Below are positions 38,545 through 48,999 of a stretch of 64,000 bases of DNA, piece after piece (the first letter of the stretch is position 1; every line of letters begins with the position of its first letter). Both the position numbers and the translations under genes were made by a program. Below the pieces are notes generated by a model. That model was not told the DNA's origin. It made no database searches and saw only the letters and a program-made list of their open reading frames with translations. Origin of the DNA: Janibacter cremeus (GTDB lineage Bacteria; Actinomycetota; Actinomycetes; Actinomycetales; Dermatophilaceae); contig NZ_JACCAE010000001.1 of the NCBI RefSeq assembly GCF_013409205.1, positions 1,054,001 to 1,118,000 of the forward strand. The letters are read 5' to 3'.

Positions 38545-38586
38545 TTCGGGGGGTGTAGGTCGCTCAGCGACCGGGAGCCCCCCGAA
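38545..38586 (-). repeat. Intercistronic stem-loop family member, after rpsQ
   Basis: TTCGGGGGG (38545-38553) pairs with CCCCCCGAA (38578-38586), with an inner GGTCGC-TCA-GCGACC stem. It ends seven bases past the rpsQ TAA. On the minus strand it reads GGGGGGCTCCCGGTCGC, then GCGACCTACACCC, nearly the sequence of the tandem copies before rpsL. Confidence 0.75.
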
Positions 38587-38593
38587 CGTGGAT

Positions 38594-38878
38594 TTACTTG
38601 GCCTTCTCCAGGATCTCGACCAGACGCCAGCGCTTGCTGGCCGACAGCGGCCGGGTCTCCATGATGAGCACGTGGTCGCCGATGCCGGCGGTGTTCTGCT
38701 CGTCGTGCGCCTTGACCTTCTCGGTCCGGCGCATGACCTTGCCGTACAGGGCGTGCTTGACGCGGTCCTCGACCTCGACGACGACGGTCTTGTCCATCTT
38801 GTCGCTGACGACGTATCCGCGCCGCGTCTTGCGGTCGTTACGGGTGGTCACGGTGTCTTCCTTCACGTTCTCGCTCAC
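38594..38878 (-). CDS. rpsQ: 30S ribosomal protein S17
   Basis: Primary 16S 5'-domain binder. 94 residues, OB fold with [35 protein letters not shown] start at 38878 overlaps the rpmC stop. UAA stop with family hairpin behind it. Confidence 0.97.
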   Translation of the reverse strand: MSENVKEDTVTTRNDRKTRRGYVVSDKMDKTVVVEVEDRVKHALYGKVMRRTEKVKAHDEQNTAGIGDHVLIMETRPLSASKRWRLVEILEKAK

Positions 38879-39135
38879 TTCGCCTCACCGGAACCCGTCG
38901 AGGTGGAACCGATACTGGTTCCAATTCCCAGCTCCCGCTCGCGCATCTCGGTGTAGATCCGGGCGATGTCCTTGCGGACCGCACGCAGCCGCCCGTGGTT
39001 GTCCAGCTGGCCGGTCGCCGACTGGAAGCGGAGGTTGAACAGCTCCTCCTTGCCCTTGCGCAGCTCGTCGACCAGACGGTCATCGGTCAGCTCACGCAGG
39101 TCCGCCGGGGTCAGGTCCTTCGATCCGACTGCCAT
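38875..39135 (-). CDS. rpmC: 50S ribosomal protein L29
   Basis: Exit-tunnel protein. 86 residues, [37 protein letters not shown]. The C-terminal tail ([17 protein letters not shown]) is longer than in E. coli. ATG 39135 overlaps the rplP stop by one base. Confidence 0.97.
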   Translation of the reverse strand: MAVGSKDLTPADLRELTDDRLVDELRKGKEELFNLRFQSATGQLDNHGRLRAVRKDIARIYTEMRERELGIGTSIGSTSTGSGEAK

Positions 39136-39554
39136 CAGTTGTCACCACCCTCACGCGCGACGAAGCGGCACTTCATCGGCAACTTGTGCATCGCCAGGCG
39201 CATCGCCTCGCGCGCAACGTCCTCGTCGACACCGGAGATCTCGAACATGATCCGGCCCGGCTTGACGTTGGCCACCCACCACTCGGGGGAGCCCTTACCG
39301 GAACCCATGCGGGTCTCAGCCGGCTTCTTGGTCAGCGGACGGTCTGGGTAGATGTTGATCCAGACCTTGCCGCCACGCTTCATGTAACGCGTCATGGCAA
39401 TACGAGCCGCCTCGATCTGACGGTTCGTGACGTAGGCCGGGTCCAGCGCCTGGAGGCCGTAGTCACCGAAGGAGACGGCGGTGCCGCCCTTCGACATGCC
39501 CGAGCGCTTCGGGTGGTGCTGCTTGCGGTGCTTGACCCGTCGGGGGATCAACAT
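39135..39554 (-). CDS. rplP: 50S ribosomal protein L16
   Basis: A-site and central-protuberance protein. 139 residues, [23 protein letters not shown] start and [24 protein letters not shown]. The ATG at 39554 is one base before the rpsC stop; the open frame upstream is inside rpsC and not part of this gene. Confidence 0.98.
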   Translation of the reverse strand: MLIPRRVKHRKQHHPKRSGMSKGGTAVSFGDYGLQALDPAYVTNRQIEAARIAMTRYMKRGGKVWINIYPDRPLTKKPAETRMGSGKGSPEWWVANVKPGRIMFEISGVDEDVAREAMRLAMHKLPMKCRFVAREGGDN

Positions 39555-39555
39555 C

Positions 39556-40380
39556 TCAGGACTCTCCCTCGGTCTTGGCCGGAGCCTCGGCGGCGGGTGC
39601 CTCAGCCGGAGCGGCGGCCTGGGCCGGCGCGTCCTTGCTGCGGTCGCCACCACGCCGGGCGCGGGCGGGACGGTCGTCGCGGTCGCGACGCGGGCCACGA
39701 CCACGGGGAGCAGCGGACGCCTGCTGGGCCGCGAACTCCTTCTCGGTCATGTCGCCCTTGTAGATCCAGACCTTGACGCCGATGCGGCCGAAGGTCGTGC
39801 GGGCCTCGTAGAAGCCGTAGTCGATGTTCGCGCGGAGGGTGTGCAGCGGCACGCGGCCCTCGCGGTAGAACTCGGAGCGGGACATCTCGGCACCACCGAG
39901 GCGACCGGAGCACTGGATCCGGATGCCCTTGGCGCCGGCGCGAAGGGAGGACTGCATCCCCTTGCGCATGGCGCGACGGAAGGTGACGCGAGCAGCGAGC
40001 TGCTCGGCGATGCCCTGGGCGACGAGCTGGGCCTCGATCTCGGGGTTCTTCACCTCGAGGATGTTCAGCTGGACCTGCTTGCCGGTGAGCTTCTCGAGCT
40101 CACCGCGGATGCGGTCCGCCTCGGCGCCACGGCGACCGATGACGATGCCCGGACGCGCGGTGTGGATGTCCACCCGCACGCGGTCCCGGGTGCGCTCGAT
40201 CTCGACGCGGGCGATCCCGGCGCGCTCCATGCCCGTGGACAGGAGCTTGCGGATCGCCACGTCCTCCTTGACGTAGTCGCGGTAACGCTGACCCTCCTTG
40301 CTGGAGTCGGCGAACCAGCGGCTCTTGTGGTCGTTGGTGATGCCCAGACGGAAGCCGTGCGGGTTGATCTTCTGACCCAT
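39556..40380 (-). CDS. rpsC: 30S ribosomal protein S3
   Basis: mRNA entry-channel protein with helicase role. 274 residues: [22 protein letters not shown] start, KH domain with [19 protein letters not shown], and a low-complexity C-terminal tail rich in Arg, Ala, Pro and Glu (about 215-274). ATG 40380. Confidence 0.98.
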   Translation of the reverse strand: MGQKINPHGFRLGITNDHKSRWFADSSKEGQRYRDYVKEDVAIRKLLSTGMERAGIARVEIERTRDRVRVDIHTARPGIVIGRRGAEADRIRGELEKLTGKQVQLNILEVKNPEIEAQLVAQGIAEQLAARVTFRRAMRKGMQSSLRAGAKGIRIQCSGRLGGAEMSRSEFYREGRVPLHTLRANIDYGFYEARTTFGRIGVKVWIYKGDMTEKEFAAQQASAAPRGRGPRRDRDDRPARARRGGDRSKDAPAQAAAPAEAPAAEAPAKTEGES

Positions 40381-40790
40381 CAGCGGGCCCCTCCCTTCGC
40401 GGCCTTCTCAGGCTTGCTCGTCACGAGCACGGTGATGTGGCTGGTGCGCTTGTTGATCCGGCCGGCGCGGCCCTGGGCCCGCGGACGGAAACGCTTCATC
40501 GTCGGACCCTCGTCGACGTAGGCCGAGGTGATGATGAGGTTGCGCTCGTCGAACGGCTCCCCCACCTCGTCGGCCTTGACGCGCAGGTTGGCGATCGCGC
40601 TCTGCAGCACCTTCAGGGTCTGCTCGGCCGCACCCTGGGGGGCGAACTGGAGCGTGGCGATCGCGGTCCGGGTGTCCTTCCCGCGGATCAGGTCGACGAC
40701 GCGGCGCGCCTTCATCGGCGTGATGCGCACGTGGCGTGCGGAGGCCCGGGCGACCAGTGCCTCCTGCTCGGTGGTCTCGGTGGCAGGCAT
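40380..40790 (-). CDS. rplV: 50S ribosomal protein L22
   Basis: Lines the exit-tunnel constriction. 136 residues, [34 protein letters not shown] and [22 protein letters not shown] loop (here [19 protein letters not shown]). ATG 40790; TGATG-type overlaps on both sides. Confidence 0.98.
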   Translation of the reverse strand: MPATETTEQEALVARASARHVRITPMKARRVVDLIRGKDTRTAIATLQFAPQGAAEQTLKVLQSAIANLRVKADEVGEPFDERNLIITSAYVDEGPTMKRFRPRAQGRAGRINKRTSHITVLVTSKPEKAAKGGAR

Positions 40791-41071
40791 CAGCGACGAC
40801 GTCCCTTCTTGTCGTCCTTCACGTGGCCGCGGAAGGTGCGGGTCGGGGCGAACTCACCGAGCTTGTGGCCGACCATCGCCTCGGTGACGAACACCGGGAC
40901 GTGCTTGCGGCCGTCGTGCACGGCGAGAGTGTGGCCGAGCATGTCCGGCGAGATCACCGAACGACGCGACCAGGTCTTGATGACGTTCTTGCTGCCCGCT
41001 TCGTTCTGAGCGTCCACCTTCTTCTGGAGGTGGTCGTCGATGAAGGGGCCCTTCTTCAAACTACGAGGCAT
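40790..41071 (-). CDS. rpsS: 30S ribosomal protein S19
   Basis: Small-subunit head protein. 93 residues, [23 protein letters not shown] start, [32 protein letters not shown] 41071. Confidence 0.98.
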   Translation of the reverse strand: MPRSLKKGPFIDDHLQKKVDAQNEAGSKNVIKTWSRRSVISPDMLGHTLAVHDGRKHVPVFVTEAMVGHKLGEFAPTRTFRGHVKDDKKGRRR

Positions 41072-41086
41072 GTCCCAATGCTCCTA

Positions 41087-41923
41087 TCAGCGCTTCTTGC
41101 CGGTGCGGCGGCGACGGACGATGAGCTTGTCGCTCGCCTTGCCGGGACGCCGGGTACGACCCTCGGGCTGGCCCCAGGGCGAGACGGGGTGACGACCGCC
41201 GGATGTGCGGCCCTCGCCACCACCGTGCGGGTGGTCGACCGGGTTCATCACGACACCGCGGACGGTGGGGCGCTTGCCCTTCCACCGCATGCGGCCGGCC
41301 TTGCCCCAACGGATGTTGGTCTGCTCGGCATTGCCGACCTGACCGATCGTGGCGCGGCAGCGCGCGTCGACGCGGCGGACCTCACCGGAGGGCATGCGCA
41401 GCGTCGCGAGCTGTCCCTCCTTGGCCAGCAGCTGGATGCTGACGCCGGCGGAGCGGGCCAGCTTGGCGCCGCCTCCCGGACGCAGCTCGACCGCGTGGAT
41501 GGTCGTACCGTTCGGGATGTTGCGCAGCGGCAGGTTGTTGCCGACCTTGATGTCAGCGGCGGGGCCGTTCTCGACGGCCGAACCCTGACCGAGCTTGTTC
41601 GGCGCCAGGATGTAGCGCTTCTCCCCGTCGGCGTAGTGCAGCAGCGCGATGCGGGCGGTGCGGTTCGGGTCGTACTCGATGTGCGCGACCTTCGCGGGGA
41701 CGCCGTCCTTGTCGTGGCGACGGAAGTCGATGACGCGGTAGGCACGCTTGTGGCCACCACCGATGTGACGGCTGGTGATGCGACCGGAGGCGTTGCGGCC
41801 ACCGGACTTGCTCAGCGGACGGACCAGCGACTTCTCCGGCGTCTCACGCGTGACCTCGACGAAGTCTGCGACGGAGCTGGCGCGGCGACCGGGAGTGGTC
41901 GGCTTGTACTTGCGGATACCCAT
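41087..41923 (-). CDS. rplB: 50S ribosomal protein L2
   Basis: Largest core protein of the 50S subunit, needed for peptidyl transfer. 278 residues, [20 protein letters not shown] start; [19 protein letters not shown] near the C-terminus holds the functionally essential His. ATG 41923. Confidence 0.98.
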   Translation of the reverse strand: MGIRKYKPTTPGRRASSVADFVEVTRETPEKSLVRPLSKSGGRNASGRITSRHIGGGHKRAYRVIDFRRHDKDGVPAKVAHIEYDPNRTARIALLHYADGEKRYILAPNKLGQGSAVENGPAADIKVGNNLPLRNIPNGTTIHAVELRPGGGAKLARSAGVSIQLLAKEGQLATLRMPSGEVRRVDARCRATIGQVGNAEQTNIRWGKAGRMRWKGKRPTVRGVVMNPVDHPHGGGEGRTSGGRHPVSPWGQPEGRTRRPGKASDKLIVRRRRTGKKR

Positions 41924-41946
41924 TTGGTTCTTCCTTGTCCTCTCCG

Positions 41947-42261
41947 TCAGCCCTGGCCGCCGAAGATGTCGATCGTGCCCTCGCGGAGGGTGACGATCGC
42001 GCGCTTCGTGTCCTTGCGCTTACCGGTGCCGAACCGCGTGCGTCGGGCCTTGCCGACTCGGTTCATGGTGTGCACGGAGTCGACCTTGACGTCGAAGATC
42101 TGCTCGACGGCGATCTTGATCTCCGTCTTGTTCGCCCGCGGGTCGACGATGAAGGTGTACTTCCCGTCGTCGAGCAGGCCGTAGGACTTCTCGGACACCA
42201 CGGGACGGATGAGGATGTCGCGCGGGTCCTTGGTCTGGGACGCAGAACTGATCTGGCTCAC
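41947..42261 (-). CDS. rplW: 50S ribosomal protein L23
   Basis: Exit-tunnel rim protein that docks SRP and trigger factor. 104 residues, [38 protein letters not shown] 42261 overlaps the rplD stop as GTGA. Confidence 0.97.
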   Translation of the reverse strand: MSQISSASQTKDPRDILIRPVVSEKSYGLLDDGKYTFIVDPRANKTEIKIAVEQIFDVKVDSVHTMNRVGKARRTRFGTGKRKDTKRAIVTLREGTIDIFGGQG

Positions 42262-42899
42262 TTGGCAGTCCCCTCTGTCTTGGGCGCGAGGAAGCCCTCG
42301 AGCGCCGTCTGGGTGAAGACGATGTCGTCGGCGCAGAGCACGTCGTAGGTGTTGAGCTGGTCGACGAAGATGACGTGGACGTCGGCGAGGTTGCGCACCG
42401 ACTTCCACGCGGTCTCGTTGCCGCGCTCGATCACGACGAGCAGGTTCTTGCGCTCGGTGAGACCGCCGAGGACGGACGTGACGCCCTTCGTCGACGGGGT
42501 GTCGCCCTCGACCAGCGTGCTGAGGACGTGGATGCGGCCGTGGCGCGCCCGGTCCGAGAGGGCTCCGCGCAGGGCGGCGGCCTTCATCTTCTTGGGGGTG
42601 CGCTGACCGTAGTCACGCGGCTGCGGGCCGTGGACGGTGCCACCACCGGCGAACTGCGGCGCACGGATCGACCCCTGACGGGCGCGGCCGGTCCCCTTCT
42701 GGCGGTATGGCTTGATGCCACCGCCGCGGACCTCGGCGCGGGTCTTGGTCTTGTGCGTGCCCCGACGGGCAGCGGCCTGCTGGGCGACGACGACCTGGTG
42801 GATCAACGGGACGTTGACCTCCACGTCGAAGACCTCGGCGGGCAGCTCGACGGTGCCGGAGGCAGAGCCCTGCGGGCTGATGATGTCGATGGTCGGCAC
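42258..42899 (-). CDS. rplD: 50S ribosomal protein L4
   Basis: Exit-tunnel constriction protein and, in E. coli, repressor of the S10 operon. 213 residues; tunnel loop [42 protein letters not shown] 42899, one base before the rplC stop. Confidence 0.97.
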   Translation of the reverse strand: MPTIDIISPQGSASGTVELPAEVFDVEVNVPLIHQVVVAQQAAARRGTHKTKTRAEVRGGGIKPYRQKGTGRARQGSIRAPQFAGGGTVHGPQPRDYGQRTPKKMKAAALRGALSDRARHGRIHVLSTLVEGDTPSTKGVTSVLGGLTERKNLLVVIERGNETAWKSVRNLADVHVIFVDQLNTYDVLCADDIVFTQTALEGFLAPKTEGTAK

Positions 42900-42900
42900 G

Positions 42901-43557
42901 TCAGGCTCCCTTCGCTGAGGCGCGGACGAGGACGATGCCACCGCGGGCGCCGGGGACGGCGCCCTTGATGAGCAGGAGGCCCTTGTCGGCGTCGATCGCG
43001 TGGATCGTGAGGTTCTGGGTGGTCTGGCGCTCGCCGCCCATGCGGCCGGCCATGTGCTTCCCCTTGAAGACGCGACCCGGGGTGGCGCAGCCACCGATCG
43101 AGCCGGGCTTGCGGTGGTTGCGGTGCGCACCGTGGGAGGCGCTGACACCGGCGAACCCGTGGCGCTTCATGACGCCCGCGAAGCCCTTGCCCTTGGTCGT
43201 GCCGGTGATGTCGATCTCCTGGCCGGCCTCGAAGAGCTCGACGGTGACTTCCTGGCCGAGGGTGTACTCGGAGGCGTCGCTCGTGCGCAGCTCGACGAGG
43301 TGACGGCGCGGGGTGGCACCGGCCTTGGCGAAGTGACCGCTGGTGGGCTGGTTGACCTTGCGGGGGTCGATCGCGCCGTAGGCGAGCTGGACGGCCTCGT
43401 AGCCGTCGGTCTCGGTCGTGCGGATCTGGGTGACGACGCAGGGCCCGGCCTGGACGACGGTCACGGGGACGAGGCGGTTCTCCTCGTCCCAGACCTGCGT
43501 CATGCCGAGCTTCTCGCCGAGGACGCCCTTGACGGTCTTGGTCATGGTGGTGGTCAT
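42901..43557 (-). CDS. rplC: 50S ribosomal protein L3
   Basis: Early-assembly protein reaching the peptidyl-transferase centre. 218 residues, [30 protein letters not shown] start and [35 protein letters not shown] 43557; a second ATG at 43545 is possible. Confidence 0.98.
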   Translation of the reverse strand: MTTTMTKTVKGVLGEKLGMTQVWDEENRLVPVTVVQAGPCVVTQIRTTETDGYEAVQLAYGAIDPRKVNQPTSGHFAKAGATPRRHLVELRTSDASEYTLGQEVTVELFEAGQEIDITGTTKGKGFAGVMKRHGFAGVSASHGAHRNHRKPGSIGGCATPGRVFKGKHMAGRMGGERQTTQNLTIHAIDADKGLLLIKGAVPGARGGIVLVRASAKGA

Positions 43558-43574
43558 GTCTCGTCTCTCCCGGA

Positions 43575-43883
43575 TCAGAGCTTGATCTCGATGTTGACGT
43601 CAGCCGGGAGGTCGAGACGCATCAGCGAGTCGACGGCCTTGGGCGTCGGGTCGATGATGTCGATGAGGCGCTTGTGGGTGCGCATCTCGAAGTGCTCGCG
43701 GCTGTCCTTGTACTTGTGCGGCGACCGGATGACGCAGAACACGTTCTTCTCCGTCGGCAGCGGCACGGGGCCGATAACCGTCGCGCCGGCACGGGTCACG
43801 GTGTCGACGATCTTTCGCGCCGAGTTGTCGATGACCTCGTGGTCATACGACTTCAACCGGATGCGGATCTTCTGTCCCGCCAT
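43575..43883 (-). CDS. rpsJ: 30S ribosomal protein S10
   Basis: Small-subunit protein; also the NusE transcription factor. 102 residues, [33 protein letters not shown]. First gene of the S10 operon, ATG 43883, with a long untranslated leader upstream. Confidence 0.98.
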   Translation of the reverse strand: MAGQKIRIRLKSYDHEVIDNSARKIVDTVTRAGATVIGPVPLPTEKNVFCVIRSPHKYKDSREHFEMRTHKRLIDIIDPTPKAVDSLMRLDLPADVNIEIKL

Positions 43884-44245
43884 CTGTGCTTCCGTCTCTC
43901 TCTCGCCGTCTTGCCTGGTCTGTGTGGGCCAACCCGGTCTCCGACCCACGCGGTCGGGTGTGTCGCACCCGCTCCGCGGCCCGACGACGGGCCCTGGGGC
44001 CATGTCGTGCGGTCTGGTCAGTGACCCGGTCGAACCGGATCTTGCTCTCGTCCGATGTGTCGCCCCACGCAGTACGCGGTTCGATGCGTTGTCATCGGGG
44101 TGTCGGCGACCTCCGCGACCAGGGCAAATCCGGTCATGGCGTCACCGCTCAACAAGCAACCTGAACAGTGTGCCAGAGCGTGGGACCGCAGTCCAAATCG
44201 AGGTTCGCACCCCCTGAGTGAGGGGCGGGGACGCACCTCGGGCCC
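43884..44245 (-). other. S10 operon leader and promoter region (362 bases)
   Basis: No coding sequence supported. Holds a candidate promoter at 44167-44196 and, from there, about 280 bases of leader before rpsJ with GC-rich complementary stretches (for example GGTCGGGTG near 43952 and CGCACCC near 43964). In other bacteria this leader mediates L4 control; whether it does so here is unknown. Confidence 0.5.
44167..44196 (-). promoter_or_regulatory. Candidate S10 operon promoter
   Basis: On the minus strand TTGGAC (44196-44191), 18-base spacer, CACACT (44172-44167) preceded by TGG. Predicted start of transcription is about 277 bases before rpsJ. Confidence 0.5.
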
Positions 44246-45355
44246 TCAGTCCCGGCGGATCTCCTCGTCGGCCAGATCGGCCGCGGACTTGCCGTAGTCG
44301 TGCAGCCCCTTGATCCGTAGCGAGCGGGCCTGCTCGAGGTCGGCCTCGTACTTCTTGGCCGCTGCGTCGGACTTCGTCGAGTCACGCACCGGGAGGACCA
44401 GGCCCCCCTCGGCCGCCTCCCCGACGCGCAGCTGCCGGGAGCGCTCGAGCTCGGCGTCGAACTCCGCTCCGAAAAGCAGCACGTTGTTGAGGATCCACAG
44501 CCACAACAGGAAGATGATGACGCCGGCCAGCGAGCCGTAGGTCGCGTTGTAGGAGGCGAAGTTCGAGACGTAGAAGAAGAAGCCGATCGAGGCGATGATC
44601 GCCACGATGATCGCCAGCGCAGCCCCCGGGCTGAGCCAGCGGAAGGGACGCTTGACGTTCGGCGTCGCGAAGTAGAGCAGGCCGGTCATGAAGATCGCGA
44701 TGAGCAGCAGGACGGGCCACTTCGCGAGGTTCCACGCCGTGACCGCAGCCTCCCCGAGACCGATGGTCTCGCCGATGACGCGGGCCAGGTCGCCACTGAC
44801 GGCGATGGCCAGCACGGAGAAGGCCGCCAGAATCAGCAGCACGGCCGTGATGCCCAGCCGGGCGGGACGCAACTTGATGAAGCCACGGCCCTCCGCCACG
44901 CCGTACACCCGGTTCAGCGCACGGCCGAAGGCGCCGACGTACCCGGAGGCCGTCCACAGGGCACCACCGAGACCGATGACGAGACCGATGCCGGCTGCCG
45001 AGGAGTTGACCATCTGATCCAACGGGCCGGAGATCGTCTCGATGGCCTTGCCGCCGTTGCCCTGGGTGAGCTGTCCGATGACGTCCAGGACGGTCTTCTT
45101 CGTCTGCTCCGGCTCGCCGACCACGCCGAGGATGGAGACCAGGGCCAGCATCGCCGGGAAGATCGAGAGCACCGAGAAATAGGTCAGGGCCGCCGCGAGG
45201 TCCGTGCACCCGTCGCTGGTGAACTCCTTCAGCGCCCGCTTGCCCGCGAAGATCCAGTGACGCAGGGGCAGCTTGCGCAGGGGTGCGCGCTCGGGCAGCT
45301 CGGAGCTGACGACGACATCACCCCCCGTCTCGGGGGTGGGGACCTCGGTGGCCAT
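44246..45355 (-). CDS. YihY/BrkB-family inner-membrane protein
   Basis: Function not established for this family. 369 residues: a cytoplasmic N-terminus (1-45), about six membrane segments within 50-285 (for example LAAALTYFSVLSIFPAMLALVSILG and LAGVIIFLLWLWILNNVLLFGAEFDAELER, both typical YihY stretches), and a charged helical tail (285-369). ATG 45355. Stands between the LuxR/secreted-protein cluster and the S10 operon, same strand as both. Confidence 0.9.
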   Translation of the reverse strand: MATEVPTPETGGDVVVSSELPERAPLRKLPLRHWIFAGKRALKEFTSDGCTDLAAALTYFSVLSIFPAMLALVSILGVVGEPEQTKKTVLDVIGQLTQGNGGKAIETISGPLDQMVNSSAAGIGLVIGLGGALWTASGYVGAFGRALNRVYGVAEGRGFIKLRPARLGITAVLLILAAFSVLAIAVSGDLARVIGETIGLGEAAVTAWNLAKWPVLLLIAIFMTGLLYFATPNVKRPFRWLSPGAALAIIVAIIASIGFFFYVSNFASYNATYGSLAGVIIFLLWLWILNNVLLFGAEFDAELERSRQLRVGEAAEGGLVLPVRDSTKSDAAAKKYEADLEQARSLRIKGLHDYGKSAADLADEEIRRD

Positions 45356-45439
45356 GGTCGACTCAGACCTCCGTGCTCGGGTGCGGCGTGCGAGTTCACC
45401 CTACGGCGAAGGGGGCTCCCCCGCCCCGCGCACACGCGA

Positions 45440-45470
45440 GCGCCCGCCGTCCGAATCGAACAGCGGGCGC
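45440..45470 (-). terminator. Terminator after the Tat-like secreted protein gene
   Basis: GCGCCCGC (45440-45447) pairs with GCGGGCGC (45463-45470), loop of 15 bases, 18 bases after the stop. No U-tract. Confidence 0.65.
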
Positions 45471-45488
45471 AACGTCTGGAAGGGCCGG

Positions 45489-46208
45489 TCAGCCCAAGAT
45501 CCCTCCAAGAATACCCCCGAGCCCGAGCCCCTCCAGGAGGTTGTCCAGCGAGAGGCCGGCGTCACCCAAGAGGGCGTCCAAGAGTTCCACTGTCTCGGCG
45601 GGGAGTTCTTGGACCTCCTCACCGAGGCTCTCGAGGAGCGTGGTGAGGATGAATTGGGGTTCGCCACAGAAGGCCAAGGTGAGGCCGGCGAGCCCGAACG
45701 CATCGAGCTCGACCAGGGTGTAGTCCTGCGTCGTCGGCATGCCCTCGATGGTCAGCGTGGTCGTGCCGGCGACCTGCCCGTTGACGTCGAGCTGAGCCAC
45801 GGGGAATACGTTCACGCGAACGGCCTCGCCCGGCGGGATGTCCCTACCGATGGTGCCAGTCTGCATGTCGTCACCGAAGACCACTGCGTCGACCTGGAGG
45901 GCGTTGAGACCCTCGACAGTGGCGCCTACGAAGTTGGTGCTCGCCAAGGTGAACGTCTGACCAGCCTCGACCGTGCAGTCGTTGCTGCTGTTCGTGATCT
46001 CGAAGTACAGCGAGTCACTGTTTCCGTCCAGCACGTCGATGTCGATCGGGGGACAAACCGCCTCGACGGTGAAGCCGGGCGACGTGCCACAGTAGTTGGT
46101 CGACGCGGCGAGGGACGGGGCAGCTGCGGCGACGGCGACGGCCGGGACGGCCCAGGCGGCACCCTTCGCGACGGAGCGGCGGGACGGGCTGGTGATCTCA
46201 GAGGTCAC
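45489..46208 (-). CDS. Hypothetical exported protein with Tat-like signal
   Basis: No recognised family. The 239 residues open with SPSRRSVAKGAAWAVPAVAVAAAAPSLAAS, a twin-arginine-type signal peptide (RR at about 10-11) ending near residue 36. The mature part is rich in Val, Thr, Leu and Asp, beta-strand-like, with four cysteines (about C40, C52, C78, C180) and a Gly/Leu-rich C-terminal tail ending LGGILGGILG. GTG start 46208, AAGGA site. Possibly a cell-surface protein; function unknown. Confidence 0.8.
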   Translation of the reverse strand: MTSEITSPSRRSVAKGAAWAVPAVAVAAAAPSLAASTNYCGTSPGFTVEAVCPPIDIDVLDGNSDSLYFEITNSSNDCTVEAGQTFTLASTNFVGATVEGLNALQVDAVVFGDDMQTGTIGRDIPPGEAVRVNVFPVAQLDVNGQVAGTTTLTIEGMPTTQDYTLVELDAFGLAGLTLAFCGEPQFILTTLLESLGEEVQELPAETVELLDALLGDAGLSLDNLLEGLGLGGILGGILG

Positions 46209-46320
46209 GTGGCGGTTCCTTCTGCGGACAGGCGCGGTCGTCAGTCGCCGTGCTCGGTCGCGACGGCGCGTCGGGTGCGGGATTCCTCCCTGACGGCTGC
46301 CTGTCCAACCGCCGAAAGTT

Positions 46321-46326
46321 ACCCTA
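46321..46326 (-). promoter_or_regulatory. Putative -10 box for the secreted protein gene
   Basis: Minus-strand TAGGGT within the palindrome ACCCTAGGGT at 46321-46330, about 113 bases upstream of the GTG start. Confidence 0.35.
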
Positions 46327-46371
46327 GGGTTTCCTGAGCATCACACGATTGGATGCACCCAAAAGGACTAG

Positions 46372-46941
46372 TCAGAGCCACCCACGCATGTCCAATTCGT
46401 GGCGCAGTCCCTCCCTGGTGGAGGTCCCCACGTGACCCGTCTTGTCCCGAACCCGGCCGATGTGTACCTTCAACGTCCGCTCGCTGATGCCAAGGCCATG
46501 CGCCACCTCGGCCCTGGAGCACCCCGCCTGCGTGACGAGGTATGCACGTGCTGCCTCGCGCTCCCGAGCCGTCAGTGCCTCCGACCCCGACTCCGGCCAC
46601 GGCACGTCCTCGCCCTGCCGGACCCGATGCACCACGTCCATGAGCTCCCGCGGCAGAGCGAGCACGCTCACGTAGGCGCTCGCTCCGGCGTCCCGGAGTG
46701 CCGCGACCCGGCCCACCGGCAGCGTGCCGCCCCAGACGATCGTCTGCCGCCCCGCCCGGGAACGACGACGGAGGACGCCTCCCAGCCCGGGAGTCTCGAC
46801 GGTGGCCACGAGGACCCCCTCGGCACCATTGGGCTCGACGATGACGCCGACCCGCTCCCCCGCCTGCTGCAGGACGGTCACCAGTGAGTCCGCGTGCAGC
46901 GGGGACGAGGACCAGACGGCGAGCGGAAAGGGCTGGGGCAT
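46372..46941 (-). CDS. LuxR-type regulator with degenerate receiver-like domain
   Basis: 189 residues from ATG 46941. The C-terminal LuxR HTH is clear (LTAREREAARAYLVTQAGCSRAEVAHGLGISERTLKVHIGRVRDKTG, about 130-175). The N-terminal 120 residues resemble a response-regulator fold in length and pattern, but no conserved phospho-acceptor Asp is recognisable. Diverges from a second LuxR-type gene with only 16 bases between the two ATGs. An upstream in-frame start at 46992 would run into that gene. Confidence 0.85.
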   Translation of the reverse strand: MPQPFPLAVWSSSPLHADSLVTVLQQAGERVGVIVEPNGAEGVLVATVETPGLGGVLRRRSRAGRQTIVWGGTLPVGRVAALRDAGASAYVSVLALPRELMDVVHRVRQGEDVPWPESGSEALTAREREAARAYLVTQAGCSRAEVAHGLGISERTLKVHIGRVRDKTGHVGTSTREGLRHELDMRGWL

Positions 46942-46957
46942 GGGAATATCGTGCCCG

Positions 46958-47620
46958 ATGACCACCCCACCGCGCGTCGACCTGGTGCACACGTCACCCG
47001 TGGTGACGACAGCCCTGCGTCACGAGCTACGCAGCGGTCCGGCCCCGGTGCGCGTGGATACCACGGTGCACTCGTGGTCGGACTTCCGCAGGGAGTGGGA
47101 CTTCGCCGGCGATGTCGTCGTGCTCCACGCACTCCTCGACGACCACGTGCCGCTCCCGCTGAAGATCCGGGCGCTGCACCGACTCGGCTCCGTTGCCGTC
47201 GTCCTCGGACCGGAGCGGGAGTCCCCCTTCGCCCGACGATGCGGAGCGCAGGGTGCCGGCGCGTGGATCGAGCCGACCAACGGACTGGTCGCGACCGCCC
47301 GCACGATCCGCCAGGTGGCCTCCGGCACCGTCCCCGAGCACGCGCGGACCGCCCCCGCTGCCCCGGGTCAGGCCGAGCTCACCGACCGGGAGCTGCAGGT
47401 GCTCTGCCTCTTCGCCTCCGCCCGAGGGCACTCCCCCGCCGATCTGGGCCGGGTACTCTCCCTGCGCACCGAGACCGTGCGCAGCCACCTCGAGCGGGGT
47501 CGCGCCCGGTACCGGGCGTTCGGCCGCCCCACGCATGACCGTGCGGCCCTGCGGGCTGCTCTCGTCGAGGATGGCTGGCTCCTCGACCCGGTCGTGTGGA
47601 CGGCCGCCGCCCGCGGCTGA
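46958..47620 (+). CDS. Second LuxR-type regulator, divergent partner
   Basis: 220 residues. C-terminal HTH: LTDRELQVLCLFASARGHSPADLGRVLSLRTETVRSHLERGRARYRAFG (about 145-193). The N-terminal part (PRVDLVHTSPVVTTALRHELRSG, DVVVLHALLDDHVPLPLKIRALHRLGSVAVVLG) follows the layout of a receiver domain without an obvious acceptor Asp. ATG 46958; no ribosome site, probably leaderless. Ends before the tuf terminator, with which it converges. Confidence 0.85.
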   Translation: MTTPPRVDLVHTSPVVTTALRHELRSGPAPVRVDTTVHSWSDFRREWDFAGDVVVLHALLDDHVPLPLKIRALHRLGSVAVVLGPERESPFARRCGAQGAGAWIEPTNGLVATARTIRQVASGTVPEHARTAPAAPGQAELTDRELQVLCLFASARGHSPADLGRVLSLRTETVRSHLERGRARYRAFGRPTHDRAALRAALVEDGWLLDPVVWTAAARG

Positions 47621-47632
47621 CGCCGGGCACGG

Positions 47633-47672
47633 CGAAGGGCCCGCCTCCCCTGACGGGGAAGCGGGCCCTTCG
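47633..47672 (-). terminator. Terminator of the str operon after tuf
   Basis: CGAAGGGCCCGCCTCCCC (47633-47650) pairs with GGGGAAGCGGGCCCTTCG (47655-47672), one mismatch in 18. It starts 26 bases after the tuf stop and also lies just after the convergent LuxR-type gene, so it may serve both. Confidence 0.85.
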
Positions 47673-47698
47673 GTGTGCTGACCGGGGTCAGCCCAAGA

Positions 47699-48892
<1,194 letters not shown>

Positions 48893-48983
48893 TGTGTGTC
48901 CTCCTCAGGACGTTCTTCTTGGTTACGCCTTTGCCCGGCAGGGTGGCGTGGATTGCGATTGGTCGTGCTATCGGGATGAATTG

Positions 48984-48999
48984 CCGGTAATACTACCGG
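48984..48999 (-). promoter_or_regulatory. Palindrome in the fusA-tuf spacer
   Basis: CCGGTA-ATAC-TACCGG abuts the fusA stop codon directly. A small stem-loop in the fusA-tuf messenger, or a protein site; role unknown. Confidence 0.4.

Noticed and set aside
43575..44003. Longer S10 product starting 40 codons upstream
   Set aside because: The extension has no similarity to S10 proteins and overlaps the leader; [15 protein letters not shown] at ATG 43883 is the standard N-terminus.
46209..46371. Additional small gene between the secreted protein and the LuxR-type gene
   Set aside because: No frame with start, ribosome site and plausible composition; only a promoter-like palindrome is visible.
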